From Psychromicrobium xiongbiense (GTDB taxonomy: Bacteria; Actinomycetota; Actinomycetes; Actinomycetales; Micrococcaceae), in contig NZ_JASSZH010000001.1 in the NCBI RefSeq assembly GCF_030271165.1, positions 62,001-126,000 of the forward strand: 64,000 bases of DNA, written 5' to 3'. Within the stretch, counting starts at the first letter, position 1. Each line of letters begins with the position of its first letter. Shown here in pieces: positions 16,642-25,033 of this stretch. The position numbers were made by a program, and so were the translations under genes. Below the pieces are notes generated by a model. The model had not been told where the DNA came from, ran no database searches, and saw nothing but the letters and a program-made list of their open reading frames with translations.

Positions 16642-17985
16642 TCAGGTGCTGCCCATCCGGGCGTGCAGAGCGCCCACGAGCTCACGTTCCCCGGCGGCCA
16701 CCAGTCGGTAATCCCGGACGACGACGCGGCCCGCGACGACCACGTGCCGCGGGCGTCGGCCGGGGGAGGCCCACAGGAGGCCGGCGACGGCATCGTCCAC
16801 CCCGGCGTCCGCCACTCCGGAGACGTCCCAGAGGCACAGATCGGCAGCGGCACCAGGCCGCAGATGGCCGAGCTCCGGCCGTCCGAGGCCCCTGGCAGAC
16901 CCTTCGGTCGCCATGCCGAGCACCTCGAGAGCCGCCAGCGGCGGGCCCACGAGCGGGGCGACCTGCAGGGCCAGCCGTGCATCGGCCAGGAGGTGGCCGG
17001 CATCGTTGCTTCCGCCGCCGCTGGTGCCCAGACCCACCGGGATACCGGCCGCACGGAGGGCAGCCACCGGGGCGATGCCCCAGCCCATCGGCAGATCGCA
17101 CCCCGGGGCGTGCGTGGCGGTGATCCCCGCTGCTGCGAGCCGCTGGATCTCCTCCTCCGTGACATCGCAGAGGTGGGCAAGAGTCACCTCCGGGGCAAGC
17201 CATCCCCATTCCTCCAGCAGATCGATCGGGCGGCGGCCGTACCGTTCCAGGGCAATCGCCACATCGACCTGTTCATTGGCCTGCGTGCGGCGTCGGAGCC
17301 CGTACCGTGCGGCAACCTGGCCCAACAACTCGAAGGTCTCGCGGCTGTCGCTGTGCACGCCGGCCGGTCCCACCGCGACCTGAAGCATGCCATCGATGCT
17401 GATGCCGCCCGCCGCGACGCCGCCTGATCCATCTGGAACCAATGCGAGTGCGATCGCCTCTGCGGAGGCGGCAGCCTCCTGCGGATCGTCGCGGGCCGAA
17501 CCCCGGACGAAGGCCAGCCGGGCACCGAGCCGCTGCGCTGCCGAGGCGGTGGCCTGCGCCATCGCGACGGTGAAGTCGATGCCAGCTCCTGCCGGCCAGG
17601 TCAGGTGGTGATCGGCAATCGTCGTCACCCCGCTGAGCAGGCCTTCCGCCACGCCGATCCCTGCCGCCACCGAGCACAATTCGGGGTCTACGCCCGCGCG
17701 GGCGTAGGCGGCCGCCATCGTCGGCAGCCAGTCGGCCATCGGGACGCCGCGGGTGCCGGGCAGGGTGCGGAAGGCGCTCTGCAGAAGGTGATGGTGGGCG
17801 TTCACCAGCCCCGGTGTGACGACGCATCCGGTGGCATCGAGCACTTCTTCGGCGGCTGGGACTTCTTCGGGGCTGTTGCCGGGCGCCGGCGCACCGGCGA
17901 CCCTCCCGTCGACCACGTGGAGGTCCCCGGTCGTCACGGTGCAGTCGTCGATCAAGAGGCGTTCGGCATTGCGTACGGTCAGCAT
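16642..17985 (-). CDS. 8-oxoguanine deaminase/TRZ-ATZ-family amidohydrolase with altered metal site
   Basis: Protein of 447 residues similar in layout to 8-oxoguanine deaminase and hydroxyatrazine hydrolases. PGLVNAHHHLLQS keeps the first metal-binding HxH. Further on, the usual HTHLAE reads RTQANEQ, the usual AHCVHL reads AHLCDV, and the usual GVDG Asp region reads GTSGGGSND. At least the second-strand His and the catalytic Asp therefore seem to be replaced. The region shows no frameshift, so the change looks real. It faces the reductase gene convergently and is divergent from xdhC. It may bind or process a purine-like compound without the classic chemistry, or be inactive. Confidence 0.7.
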   Translation of the reverse strand: MLTVRNAERLLIDDCTVTTGDLHVVDGRVAGAPAPGNSPEEVPAAEEVLDATGCVVTPGLVNAHHHLLQSAFRTLPGTRGVPMADWLPTMAAAYARAGVDPELCSVAAGIGVAEGLLSGVTTIADHHLTWPAGAGIDFTVAMAQATASAAQRLGARLAFVRGSARDDPQEAAASAEAIALALVPDGSGGVAAGGISIDGMLQVAVGPAGVHSDSRETFELLGQVAARYGLRRRTQANEQVDVAIALERYGRRPIDLLEEWGWLAPEVTLAHLCDVTEEEIQRLAAAGITATHAPGCDLPMGWGIAPVAALRAAGIPVGLGTSGGGSNDAGHLLADARLALQVAPLVGPPLAALEVLGMATEGSARGLGRPELGHLRPGAAADLCLWDVSGVADAGVDDAVAGLLWASPGRRPRHVVVAGRVVVRDYRLVAAGERELVGALHARMGST

Positions 17986-18119
17986 GCTGTCTGTCTATCA
18001 CTCGTTTGTAACAGGAGCATGTCCGCAGGTGCATTCGGCGGAAACATGCCGATGACATTGCGCGGATAGCCTTGCCACAGGCACGTACCGTATGCAGTGA
18101 AGGAGCCGGGAGGTGGACT

Positions 18120-19250
18120 GTGCTTGAAGTGGCCGCTGACATCGCAGATGCCGCCAGGGCAGGGCGCGCTGTGGCCGTCGCCACCGTGATCGGCATCGAG
18201 GGAAGTGCGCCGCGGGCTGTCGGGGCGTCGATGATGGTCGATGAGTCGGGTGCCGTGATCGGCAGCGTCTCCGGCGGCTGCGTGGAAGGTGCCGTCGTCG
18301 AAGTGTGCAGAGCGGTCCTGGACGGTGCGCACCCGACCGTGGTGCGGTTCGGCATCAGTGACGAGTCGGCCATGCAGATCGGGCTCACCTGCGGCGGTGA
18401 TCTGGACGTCTTTGTGCAGCGCCTCGATCCTGGCGCAGCCGGAGCCCCTCAGGAACAGGCGTCCTCCGCGCGGGCCGGTCGGACGGCCGGTCTTGCCACC
18501 ATCGTCTCCGGGCCTGCGGACCTCCTCGGTTCCAGTATTGGTCTGGTGTCGACTCGAGAGGATCTCACCGATTCCCGGCTGCTGGCAGCCGGCCTGGAGG
18601 AGCTCACGGTGGCACGACTTCGAGCTGAGCTCGACGCCTGGGTACGTGCGGGTCGCTCCGGGGTGTGGATCGTGGACTGCGGCAGCACGCAGCTCGGCAT
18701 CTTCTTCGAGGTATCGCTCCCTCCGGCACGGCTCCTGATCTTCGGTGCCGTGGACTTCTCCGCAGCGCTCGCCGATGCCGCCAAACTCCTCGGATACCGG
18801 GTGACCGTCTGCGATGCCCGCGCGCTTTTCACGACCCCGGAACGCTTCCCGAGCGCGGATGAGGTGGTGGTGAAGTGGCCGCACCGGTATCTTGCCGCCA
18901 CCGAGGTCGATGAGCGGACCGTGGTGTGTGTGCTCACCCACGATGAGAAGTTCGATATTCCGCTGCTTCAGCTCGCGCTCTCGCTGCCGGTCGCCTATGT
19001 GGGTGCAATGGGATCGCGTCGCACCCACGAGCGAAGGATGCGGCTGCTGGTGGAAGCCGGAGTTCCGGCGGAACACCTCACAGCGCTTCATTCGCCGATT
19101 GGCCTGGACCTGGGGGCCAGCAGTCCTGCGGAGACGGCGATCTCGATCCTGGCCGAAGTGATCGCGGCACGAACCCAGGCGAGCGGTTCCCCGCTCACGG
19201 TCACGAGCGGGCCGATTCACCGTGCCGGTCACCTCTCGCGGAATTACTGA
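18120..19250 (+). CDS. XdhC-family molybdenum hydroxylase maturation protein
   Basis: XdhC-like protein of 376 residues. The N-terminal XdhC/CoxI domain shows EGSAPRAVGASMMV, GSVSGGCVEGAVVE and SDESAMQIGLTCGGDLDVFV. The C-terminal Rossmann-like domain shows YVGAMGSRRTHERR and GLDLGASSPAETAISI. The family binds the molybdenum cofactor and inserts its sulfurated form into xanthine dehydrogenase-type enzymes. GGGAGG six bases before GTG 18120 picks that start over the longer frame. Its 3' end overlaps the convergent hydroxylase gene by seven bases. Confidence 0.88.
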   Translation: MLEVAADIADAARAGRAVAVATVIGIEGSAPRAVGASMMVDESGAVIGSVSGGCVEGAVVEVCRAVLDGAHPTVVRFGISDESAMQIGLTCGGDLDVFVQRLDPGAAGAPQEQASSARAGRTAGLATIVSGPADLLGSSIGLVSTREDLTDSRLLAAGLEELTVARLRAELDAWVRAGRSGVWIVDCGSTQLGIFFEVSLPPARLLIFGAVDFSAALADAAKLLGYRVTVCDARALFTTPERFPSADEVVVKWPHRYLAATEVDERTVVCVLTHDEKFDIPLLQLALSLPVAYVGAMGSRRTHERRMRLLVEAGVPAEHLTALHSPIGLDLGASSPAETAISILAEVIAARTQASGSPLTVTSGPIHRAGHLSRNY

Positions 19251-22003
19251 GGGTCGCGCGCCAGCCGCCATACCCGTTCGCGACTCATCGGCAGCTCGTG
19301 CGGTCGCACTCCGATCGCATCCCGGATCGCGTTCGCCAGGGCCGGAGCCACCGGGTTGTACGGCGCTTCACTCATCGACTTGGCTCCCATCGGGCCGATG
19401 CCATCGACCGTGTCCGCGAACAGCACCTCGGTCCGTGGCACGTCGGCAAACTGGGGGATGTGATAGTTCCGGAAGGTCCGGGTGACTACCGTCCCGGCGC
19501 CATCGAGCCTCAACTCCTCATACAGCGCCGTGCCGATCGCCTGCGCCGTTCCACCCTCGATCTGGCCGCGCAGCTGTTCGGGGTTGATCACCGTCCCGGC
19601 ATCGGCGGCCTGGACCGAGCGCAGAATCCGCACTTCGCCGGTGCTGGTGTTCACCGCCACGCGGAAGCCATGGACATTGAAAGCCACCGAACGCGGCGTG
19701 CCGTCATGGGAGCCGTTGACCGTGAGCGATCCGGCTCCCGGGGCGGCGTGCTCGACGATCTGGCTGAAGGTGACCACGCCGTGCGGGCCGGGTGAGACCC
19801 GTACGCCCGCCGGATCAAGCACGCACTGTTCCAGATGCACCCCGGAGATGACGGCTGCGGCCCCCAGCATCCGGGCGCGCAGTTTCTCCGCGGCGAAAAC
19901 CACGGCCTTGCCCGCGACGACGGTGCCGGCCGAGCCGAAGGCACCCGTGTCGTACCGGACGATATCGGTGTCAGATTGCTCGATGACGATCCGGGAGACG
20001 GTCGTGCCAAGAGTGGACGCCGCAAACTGGGCATGCGCGGTGGTGGTTCCGTTACCGAACTCGGCGGTGCCGACGCGCACCAGGAAGGTTCCGTCGGGGC
20101 GCAGGCTGACCGTGACATCGGCAAAGTGTCCGCGCGGCGGCATGGTCGCGATCATGGCGAGCGCCATTCCCTCGCCTTCGCGCCACTGTTCCCCGGTGGG
20201 CGCGGGCTGCGGGCGCACACCGGGCAGGACGGCACCGGGGAACTCCGGATCGTGCAGAGCAGACTCGACCAGGTCCAGGCACTGGTCCAGGCCGTAGCTG
20301 CCGTAGAGAAGATCAGATTCTTCCTCTGCGTCGGTGACCGTCAGCGGATCACCGGGGCGAACCACATTGCGGCGCCGCATCTCGAACGGGTCGATCCCGA
20401 GCTTGCGGGCCAGCTCATCCAGGGCGGACTCGATGGCGAACACCACCTGGCCCAGGCCGTATCCCCGGAAAGCGCCGGAGGGTGGGTTGTTCGTGTACAC
20501 CACCTCAGCATCCACCCGCTTATTGGGGCACCGGTACACCGCGAGCGACTCACCCACGCTGTGGAACATGACTCCACGGGAGTGATTGCCATAGGCGCCG
20601 GTATCGGAGAGCAGATCGACGGCGAGGGCGGTGAGACGCCCTGTGGCATCGGCGCCCAGCTGCACCGATACGCGCATCGGATGGCGGCCGGGAGCGATGG
20701 TGAACTCGTCTTCACGGGTGAATTCATACTGCACTGGTTGGCCGGTACGCATCACCGCGAGGAGCACCAGATCTTCGGTGAGCAGCTCCTGCTTGCCGCC
20801 GAACCCGCCACCGACCCGGGCGGTGAACACCCGGAGGGCTTCGCGGTCGATGCCGAAGATGTGGCACAGTTCGTCGCGCACCAGATAGGGGACCTGGGAG
20901 CTGGTGCGCAGTACAAAGCGGCCGTCGTCATCGACCCAGCCGCGGGTGGCATGGGTTTCGAGGGCGGCGTGCGTGATCCGCTGGGTGTGCCAGGTGCCGG
21001 ATACGGTGGCCGCAGCCCGGGCCAGCCCCTCCTGGATGCTCCCAGCCTGGTCATGGAGGGAAGCGATCACATTGCGCCCGGCCTCATCCACCCGATCGGC
21101 GGGCGTCCGGTCTTCGTGGAGCAGCGGCGCTCCCGGCAGGCGGGCCTCCTCGGGGTCGAACACTGCGGGCAGCATCGCGTACTCGACCCGGATGCGAGAG
21201 CAGGCTTCTTCGGCGATGGCTCGGCTCTCCGCCACTACCGCGGCGACCCGCTGGCCACGGAACCGCATTACGGTGTCGATGAGCCGGGTATCGTCCGGGT
21301 CATCGTTGCGGCTCTGGTGGCGGCCGGTCGAGTAGCGGACGTCGGGAGCGTCCTCCGCCGTGAGCACGAGCCTCACACCGGGGAACTGCTCAGCCTCTGC
21401 GATGTCAATCGAGATCACCCGGGCATGAGCATGCGGGCTTCCCAGCACCGCCAGGTGGAGGAGTCCTTCGGTCTCGAGATCGAGGGTGTAAGGCTCGCGA
21501 CCGGTGACCACCCGGCAACCAGCTGGCGCTCCGACCGATGAGCCATAAGGTTTCGGGGTGTCGGTTGCATCCAGGTTGGACGCCCCACAGAGGGCGTCCC
21601 CGATCGCCCGGTAGCCGGTGCACCGGCACAGATTGCCTTTCAGGCTGGTGGGCAGATCATCGCGCTGTTCTGCTGTGAGGGCGCTCGCGGTGACGATCAT
21701 GCCGGCCGTGCAGAAGCCGCATTGGAAGCCGGCAGCCTTCACAAAGTCCGCCTGGACCGGATGCAGGTCCTCGGGAGTGCCCAGCCCGGCGACGGTGGTC
21801 ACCTCCCGCCCCTCGACCCGATAGGCGGGGTAGATGCAGGAGTGGACCGGGGCGCCATCGACGATCACCGAGCAGGCACCGCAGTCCCCGGCATCGCATC
21901 CCTTTTTGACCTCGAAATGCGCGCTGTCGCGCAGCAGCGTGCGGAGGCACTGGCCGGGCGCAGGCTCTGAATCGAAAGGCTCGCCGTTGACGCTGAATTT
22001 CAT
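19244..22003 (-). CDS. Xanthine dehydrogenase-type hydroxylase, fused 2Fe-2S and molybdopterin subunits
   Basis: A 919-residue fusion. Residues about 1-145 hold two 2Fe-2S clusters: GCDAGDCGAC with a following Cys, then CGFCTAGM and NLCRCTGY. The rest is the molybdopterin part with VGGGFGGK, AFRGYGLGQ and the late catalytic Glu in GAKSMSEAPYNPVAPAL. In most bacteria these are separate subunits, joined otherwise only with an FAD domain between them. Here FAD is on a separate protein encoded upstream with an ATGA overlap. The likely reaction is hydroxylation of hypoxanthine, xanthine or another aromatic nitrogen heterocycle. Substrate cannot be told from the sequence. Confidence 0.9.
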   Translation of the reverse strand: MKFSVNGEPFDSEPAPGQCLRTLLRDSAHFEVKKGCDAGDCGACSVIVDGAPVHSCIYPAYRVEGREVTTVAGLGTPEDLHPVQADFVKAAGFQCGFCTAGMIVTASALTAEQRDDLPTSLKGNLCRCTGYRAIGDALCGASNLDATDTPKPYGSSVGAPAGCRVVTGREPYTLDLETEGLLHLAVLGSPHAHARVISIDIAEAEQFPGVRLVLTAEDAPDVRYSTGRHQSRNDDPDDTRLIDTVMRFRGQRVAAVVAESRAIAEEACSRIRVEYAMLPAVFDPEEARLPGAPLLHEDRTPADRVDEAGRNVIASLHDQAGSIQEGLARAAATVSGTWHTQRITHAALETHATRGWVDDDGRFVLRTSSQVPYLVRDELCHIFGIDREALRVFTARVGGGFGGKQELLTEDLVLLAVMRTGQPVQYEFTREDEFTIAPGRHPMRVSVQLGADATGRLTALAVDLLSDTGAYGNHSRGVMFHSVGESLAVYRCPNKRVDAEVVYTNNPPSGAFRGYGLGQVVFAIESALDELARKLGIDPFEMRRRNVVRPGDPLTVTDAEEESDLLYGSYGLDQCLDLVESALHDPEFPGAVLPGVRPQPAPTGEQWREGEGMALAMIATMPPRGHFADVTVSLRPDGTFLVRVGTAEFGNGTTTAHAQFAASTLGTTVSRIVIEQSDTDIVRYDTGAFGSAGTVVAGKAVVFAAEKLRARMLGAAAVISGVHLEQCVLDPAGVRVSPGPHGVVTFSQIVEHAAPGAGSLTVNGSHDGTPRSVAFNVHGFRVAVNTSTGEVRILRSVQAADAGTVINPEQLRGQIEGGTAQAIGTALYEELRLDGAGTVVTRTFRNYHIPQFADVPRTEVLFADTVDGIGPMGAKSMSEAPYNPVAPALANAIRDAIGVRPHELPMSRERVWRLARDPQ

Positions 22004-22836
22004 GCCTGAGCCCTCTCGGTGGGGTAGGTGGCGTCCGGGGCCAGCTCATTCCGGACCTCGGCACTCAACTGGAGGGTCATAGCCCGCCGCCAGTCCGGTG
22101 CTCCATGAGGGTCGTCGTACCAGTCGTCGATGCCATCCACGGCATCGAGCACTGCGCTCTCGCCGGGCAGGCCGTCAAAGGTGAAGTGGTGCGGGCGTCG
22201 GGTGGCCGCCGTGACCGTCAGGGTGAAACTGTTGTCCTCGCCTAGACGCCCGATGACGAGTGCAGCGGATCGGCCGACCGGACGGAGCGAGATCTTGCGG
22301 TAGGCGGTCCTCGATCGCAGGGCGTGAACCGGGATGTCGATGGCCCGCAGCACCTCGCCCGGAGCGAGTGCGGTGCGCCCGACTCCGGTCACCAGCTCGG
22401 CGGCGGGAAGCTCGCGCTCGCCGCCGTCGGGGGTCCAGATGACGGCCGTGGCATCGAGGGCGCTGACCAGAGCTGCCATCGGGCCGGCAGGCAGCGCCAG
22501 ACAGAGATTGCCGCCCATGGTAGCGACATTCCAGACCTTGAATGAGCCGAGCAGCGCGGAGCAGCACTGCTTAAAGAGAGGGTGGGCCTTCCAATCGATG
22601 GCAGCGGGCAGGGCAGCCAGTTCTGCGAGGGTGCAGGTCGCTGCGAGCCGCAACCCCTCATCGAGAGGCTCTACCGGTGGCCAGCCCAGCGCCAGCAGAT
22701 CGACCAGGCCCGTGACCTTCGGCTGAGGTTCGGAGAAGAGCCAGGATCCACCGGCCAGCAAGGCCTCGCCTTCGGAGAGCGTGAGTTCGCTCCGCGAGCG
22801 GGGCTGGCGGAGCGTCGTGACCCGGTTGAGGTCCAT
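22000..22836 (-). CDS. FAD-binding subunit of xanthine dehydrogenase-type hydroxylase
   Basis: Protein of 278 residues of the CoxM/XdhB FAD-binding group. MGGNLCLALPAGPMAALVSALDA in the middle is the typical flavin-binding stretch, and the C-terminal end has the CO-dehydrogenase flavoprotein look. The frame opens at 22872, but ATG 22836, with AAAGGGGA about seven bases upstream, is the better start. The longer version would read through the inverted repeat. It is the first gene of the hydroxylase operon and passes electrons to NAD or another acceptor. Confidence 0.87.
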   Translation of the reverse strand: MDLNRVTTLRQPRSRSELTLSEGEALLAGGSWLFSEPQPKVTGLVDLLALGWPPVEPLDEGLRLAATCTLAELAALPAAIDWKAHPLFKQCCSALLGSFKVWNVATMGGNLCLALPAGPMAALVSALDATAVIWTPDGGERELPAAELVTGVGRTALAPGEVLRAIDIPVHALRSRTAYRKISLRPVGRSAALVIGRLGEDNSFTLTVTAATRRPHHFTFDGLPGESAVLDAVDGIDDWYDDPHGAPDWRRAMTLQLSAEVRNELAPDATYPTERAQA

Positions 22837-22853
22837 TCCGTCCCCTTTCATGA

Positions 22854-22872
22854 ATGTTGACCCATTCAACAT
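22854..22872. promoter_or_regulatory. Second copy of the ATGTTGA-N5-TCAACAT inverted repeat
   Basis: ATGTTGA (22854-22860), five bases, TCAACAT (22866-22872), located 18 bases upstream of the FAD-subunit start. It has the same arms and the same spacing as the repeat at 14723-14745. The position suits a repressor overlapping the promoter or 5' leader of the molybdenum hydroxylase operon. Confidence 0.7.
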
Positions 22873-22996
22873 GAGGTTTATGACGGGCTTGTAACGTCAT
22901 CGTTGCCAAAGTGATGGCGGGGGAGCGGGTAGCGCAGAGTGGGTGGTGCAGAGCGAGCGCTAGTCCGCGGGAGCGCGTCTCAGGCAGAATGGGGCC

Positions 22997-23428
22997 ATGG
23001 TGGAGATCAAGACCAAACCCACAGTTGCTGATGTGCAGGCATTCCTGGAAGCAGCGACACCTGCCCGACGGCGCGAGGACGGTCTTCGGCTCGCCGAGAT
23101 TTTTCAGCGCGTCACTGGCGCGGAACCCGTGCTGTGGGGGCCGACCATGGTGGGCTATGGCAGCTACAGGTATATTTCCCGGGCCAATCCGCGCACCCGC
23201 GGCGACTGGCCGAAAACCGGCTTCTCCCCGCGCAAAGCAAGCCTTTCGCTGTACGGGCTCAAGGACATGCCGGAGAGTGCGGAGTTGTTGCCGCGGCTGG
23301 GCAGCTACACCGAGGGCATGGGCTGCCTTTATGTGAAGAAGCTCGATGACGTCGATCAGGAGATCCTGGAGCAACTCATCGCGATCGCCTGGTCACGTGG
23401 CGACGACCCGGAGCCGGTTAAGGGTTGA
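22997..23428 (+). CDS. DUF1801 domain protein
   Basis: Small soluble protein of 143 residues. The family look is clear from MVEIKTKPTVADVQAFLEA, VLWGPTMVGYGSYRYI and a C-terminal CLYVKKLDDVDQEILEQLI. DUF1801 proteins (YdhG/YjhX-like fold) are widespread with no established reaction. It stands alone between the divergent hydroxylase operon and a membrane protein gene. No specific function is assigned. Confidence 0.8.
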   Translation: MVEIKTKPTVADVQAFLEAATPARRREDGLRLAEIFQRVTGAEPVLWGPTMVGYGSYRYISRANPRTRGDWPKTGFSPRKASLSLYGLKDMPESAELLPRLGSYTEGMGCLYVKKLDDVDQEILEQLIAIAWSRGDDPEPVKG

Positions 23429-23498
23429 GCGGTGACAGCCGATGCAATCAGTTGTACTCTCGGCAAGAGTTGTCGGCGGCAGGAGAGGGCTTGGTGTA

Positions 23499-24026
23499 GT
23501 GGACACTATCGAGAACAGCATCACCTTGGAGCCAAGGGACAAGGCGGCTGTTCGCGGTGCGCTGGCCAGCTCGTTGGTCTCGCGTCCAACCCGAATCCTC
23601 GCGGCGTTGGTGCTGATTCTGCTGCCCATCTCGGTGCCTCTGATGATCCTTCGTGAGACCACGGGAGAAAGTGCGGGCAATCCATTCAGTTTCTTCTCGT
23701 ATGGATTTCTTACGGCGCTGATCATTGGCATGGTTGCGGCGTTGCTTCAGGTCTACCTCACCGCGGCAAAATTCGCTGATATGGCAGTCCGCCCCGGTTC
23801 AGAATCCCGGATTCGCATTGACACTGAGGGAATCTGTCTCGACGGGATACGCGGCACCTCCCGCATTCCCTGGAGCACCATTTCCTCCGTAGATCGGGTC
23901 AGAAGTGGCGTGGTCATCCGGAATGAGGCGGGAAAGCCAGCGTTTGTCGTCGTTGGCCGGATGATTGACGACCGCGCCATGGCGCTCATCGCTGACTATT
24001 GCGGGGCGAAAACCCCCTCAGCCTGA
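23499..24026 (+). CDS. YcxB-like membrane protein
   Basis: Protein of 175 residues. Two hydrophobic segments lie near residues 33-52 (ILAALVLILLPISVPLMIL) and 68-90 (FLTALIIGMVAALLQVYL). A soluble C-terminal domain follows with RIPWSTISSVDRVRSGVVIR, the pattern of YcxB-like C-terminal domains. GTG 23499 has AGGAGAGGG nine bases upstream and is preferred to the ATG at 23442. The function of the family is unknown. Confidence 0.65.
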   Translation: MDTIENSITLEPRDKAAVRGALASSLVSRPTRILAALVLILLPISVPLMILRETTGESAGNPFSFFSYGFLTALIIGMVAALLQVYLTAAKFADMAVRPGSESRIRIDTEGICLDGIRGTSRIPWSTISSVDRVRSGVVIRNEAGKPAFVVVGRMIDDRAMALIADYCGAKTPSA

Positions 24027-24067
24027 AGTGCACGCGAGCATCCTCCAAGGTGCGTGAATCCAGGAAC

Positions 24068-24961
24068 TCACCGCAGCTTCGGCACCCAGCAGGACACCCT
24101 CTGACGGTATTCGATGAACGCAGCACCAAAACGCTGCTCCAGGTCAACCTCCTCGGCCGGGCGGACGAGTGTGTTCCAGATCAGCGACCCGGCGAGGGCG
24201 TAGGCCACCACCAGCCAGGAGTCGATCATCAGGCCGATGGAAGCTCCCTGGGCGATGCCGGCCGCCGCCATCGGATTCCGCACATATCGGTAGGGGCCAG
24301 CGATCACCAGTTCGCGCGGCATCGCCGAGGGCAGTGGGGTTCCCTGGCCCAGCGTGGACATGGTCAGCGCGGACCAGAGACCCAGCGCGCTGGCAGCTGC
24401 AAAGATCACCGCTCCCGCGATCCGCACGGGTGGTGGTGCCTCAAGGTGCAGATCCCAACGGTGCTCCAGAACGGTGATCAGCCAAGGGATCACCGCAAGG
24501 AAGAGTCCCCAGAAAACCAGCAGTTGCAGGCCAGTATGCGTGGCGTGGCCTCGTGCGCTGCCTGCCCGCGCGGTACGAAAGGCGAAGGGCCCGCGCAACA
24601 GATATTCCGAGGGGAATCTGCCCAGCAGTATGAGCGAACTTGAGGCCAGGCTCAGGACAGTGGAGCCGATCATCAGCAGAGCACCCCAGCCGGCCAGCCC
24701 GGTGACGGTTGCGTAGAGAATCATCCCCAGGGTGACCAGGGCGGTCCACGGCGCCACAATCCAGGCCGACCACCGCACGCCGAGCGCGGTCAGTGCGGAC
24801 ATGATGACGAATAGCGGGATGTCGAAAGCGGCGGTGAGGACGGGATCCAGGTCTCCCAGGGTGGCCTGGCGAATCGTGGGGGAAAGAAAAACACCCAGCC
24901 ACCAGGCGACACCCGCGAGTGTCTGCGCCGCAAAATACCAGCGGCCAGGGTTTCCGGACAT
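24068..24961 (-). CDS. Integral membrane methyltransferase, ICMT/PEMT-like
   Basis: Membrane protein of 297 residues with about seven hydrophobic segments. The diagnostic C-terminal region reads GPYRYVRNPMAAAGI, then RPAEEVDLEQRFGAAFIEYRQRVSCWVPKL, the SAM-binding and active-site pattern of isoprenylcysteine carboxyl methyltransferases and phospholipid methyltransferases. Bacterial members methylate lipids or small isoprenoids, and the substrate here is unknown. It is transcribed away from the YeiH gene and is convergent with the YcxB-like gene. Confidence 0.75.
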   Translation of the reverse strand: MSGNPGRWYFAAQTLAGVAWWLGVFLSPTIRQATLGDLDPVLTAAFDIPLFVIMSALTALGVRWSAWIVAPWTALVTLGMILYATVTGLAGWGALLMIGSTVLSLASSSLILLGRFPSEYLLRGPFAFRTARAGSARGHATHTGLQLLVFWGLFLAVIPWLITVLEHRWDLHLEAPPPVRIAGAVIFAAASALGLWSALTMSTLGQGTPLPSAMPRELVIAGPYRYVRNPMAAAGIAQGASIGLMIDSWLVVAYALAGSLIWNTLVRPAEEVDLEQRFGAAFIEYRQRVSCWVPKLR

Positions 24962-25033
24962 CTGACCATCCTAAGCCGCTGGGAACCGGCGATCCGGTCG
25001 TGGATACAATGGCTCCTTGTACCCTGACAAGCT

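Noticed and set aside
19835-21541. A 568-codon open frame antisense to the xanthine dehydrogenase large subunit
   Set aside because: High GC makes long antisense frames common; the translation is rich in Gly/His/Arg with no motif, while the minus strand encodes a full molybdenum hydroxylase.
24982-25010. GGAAC at 24982 as a possible ECF-sigma -35 box before the YeiH gene
   Set aside because: The spacing to a fitting -10 motif is ambiguous and the start codon itself is unsettled.
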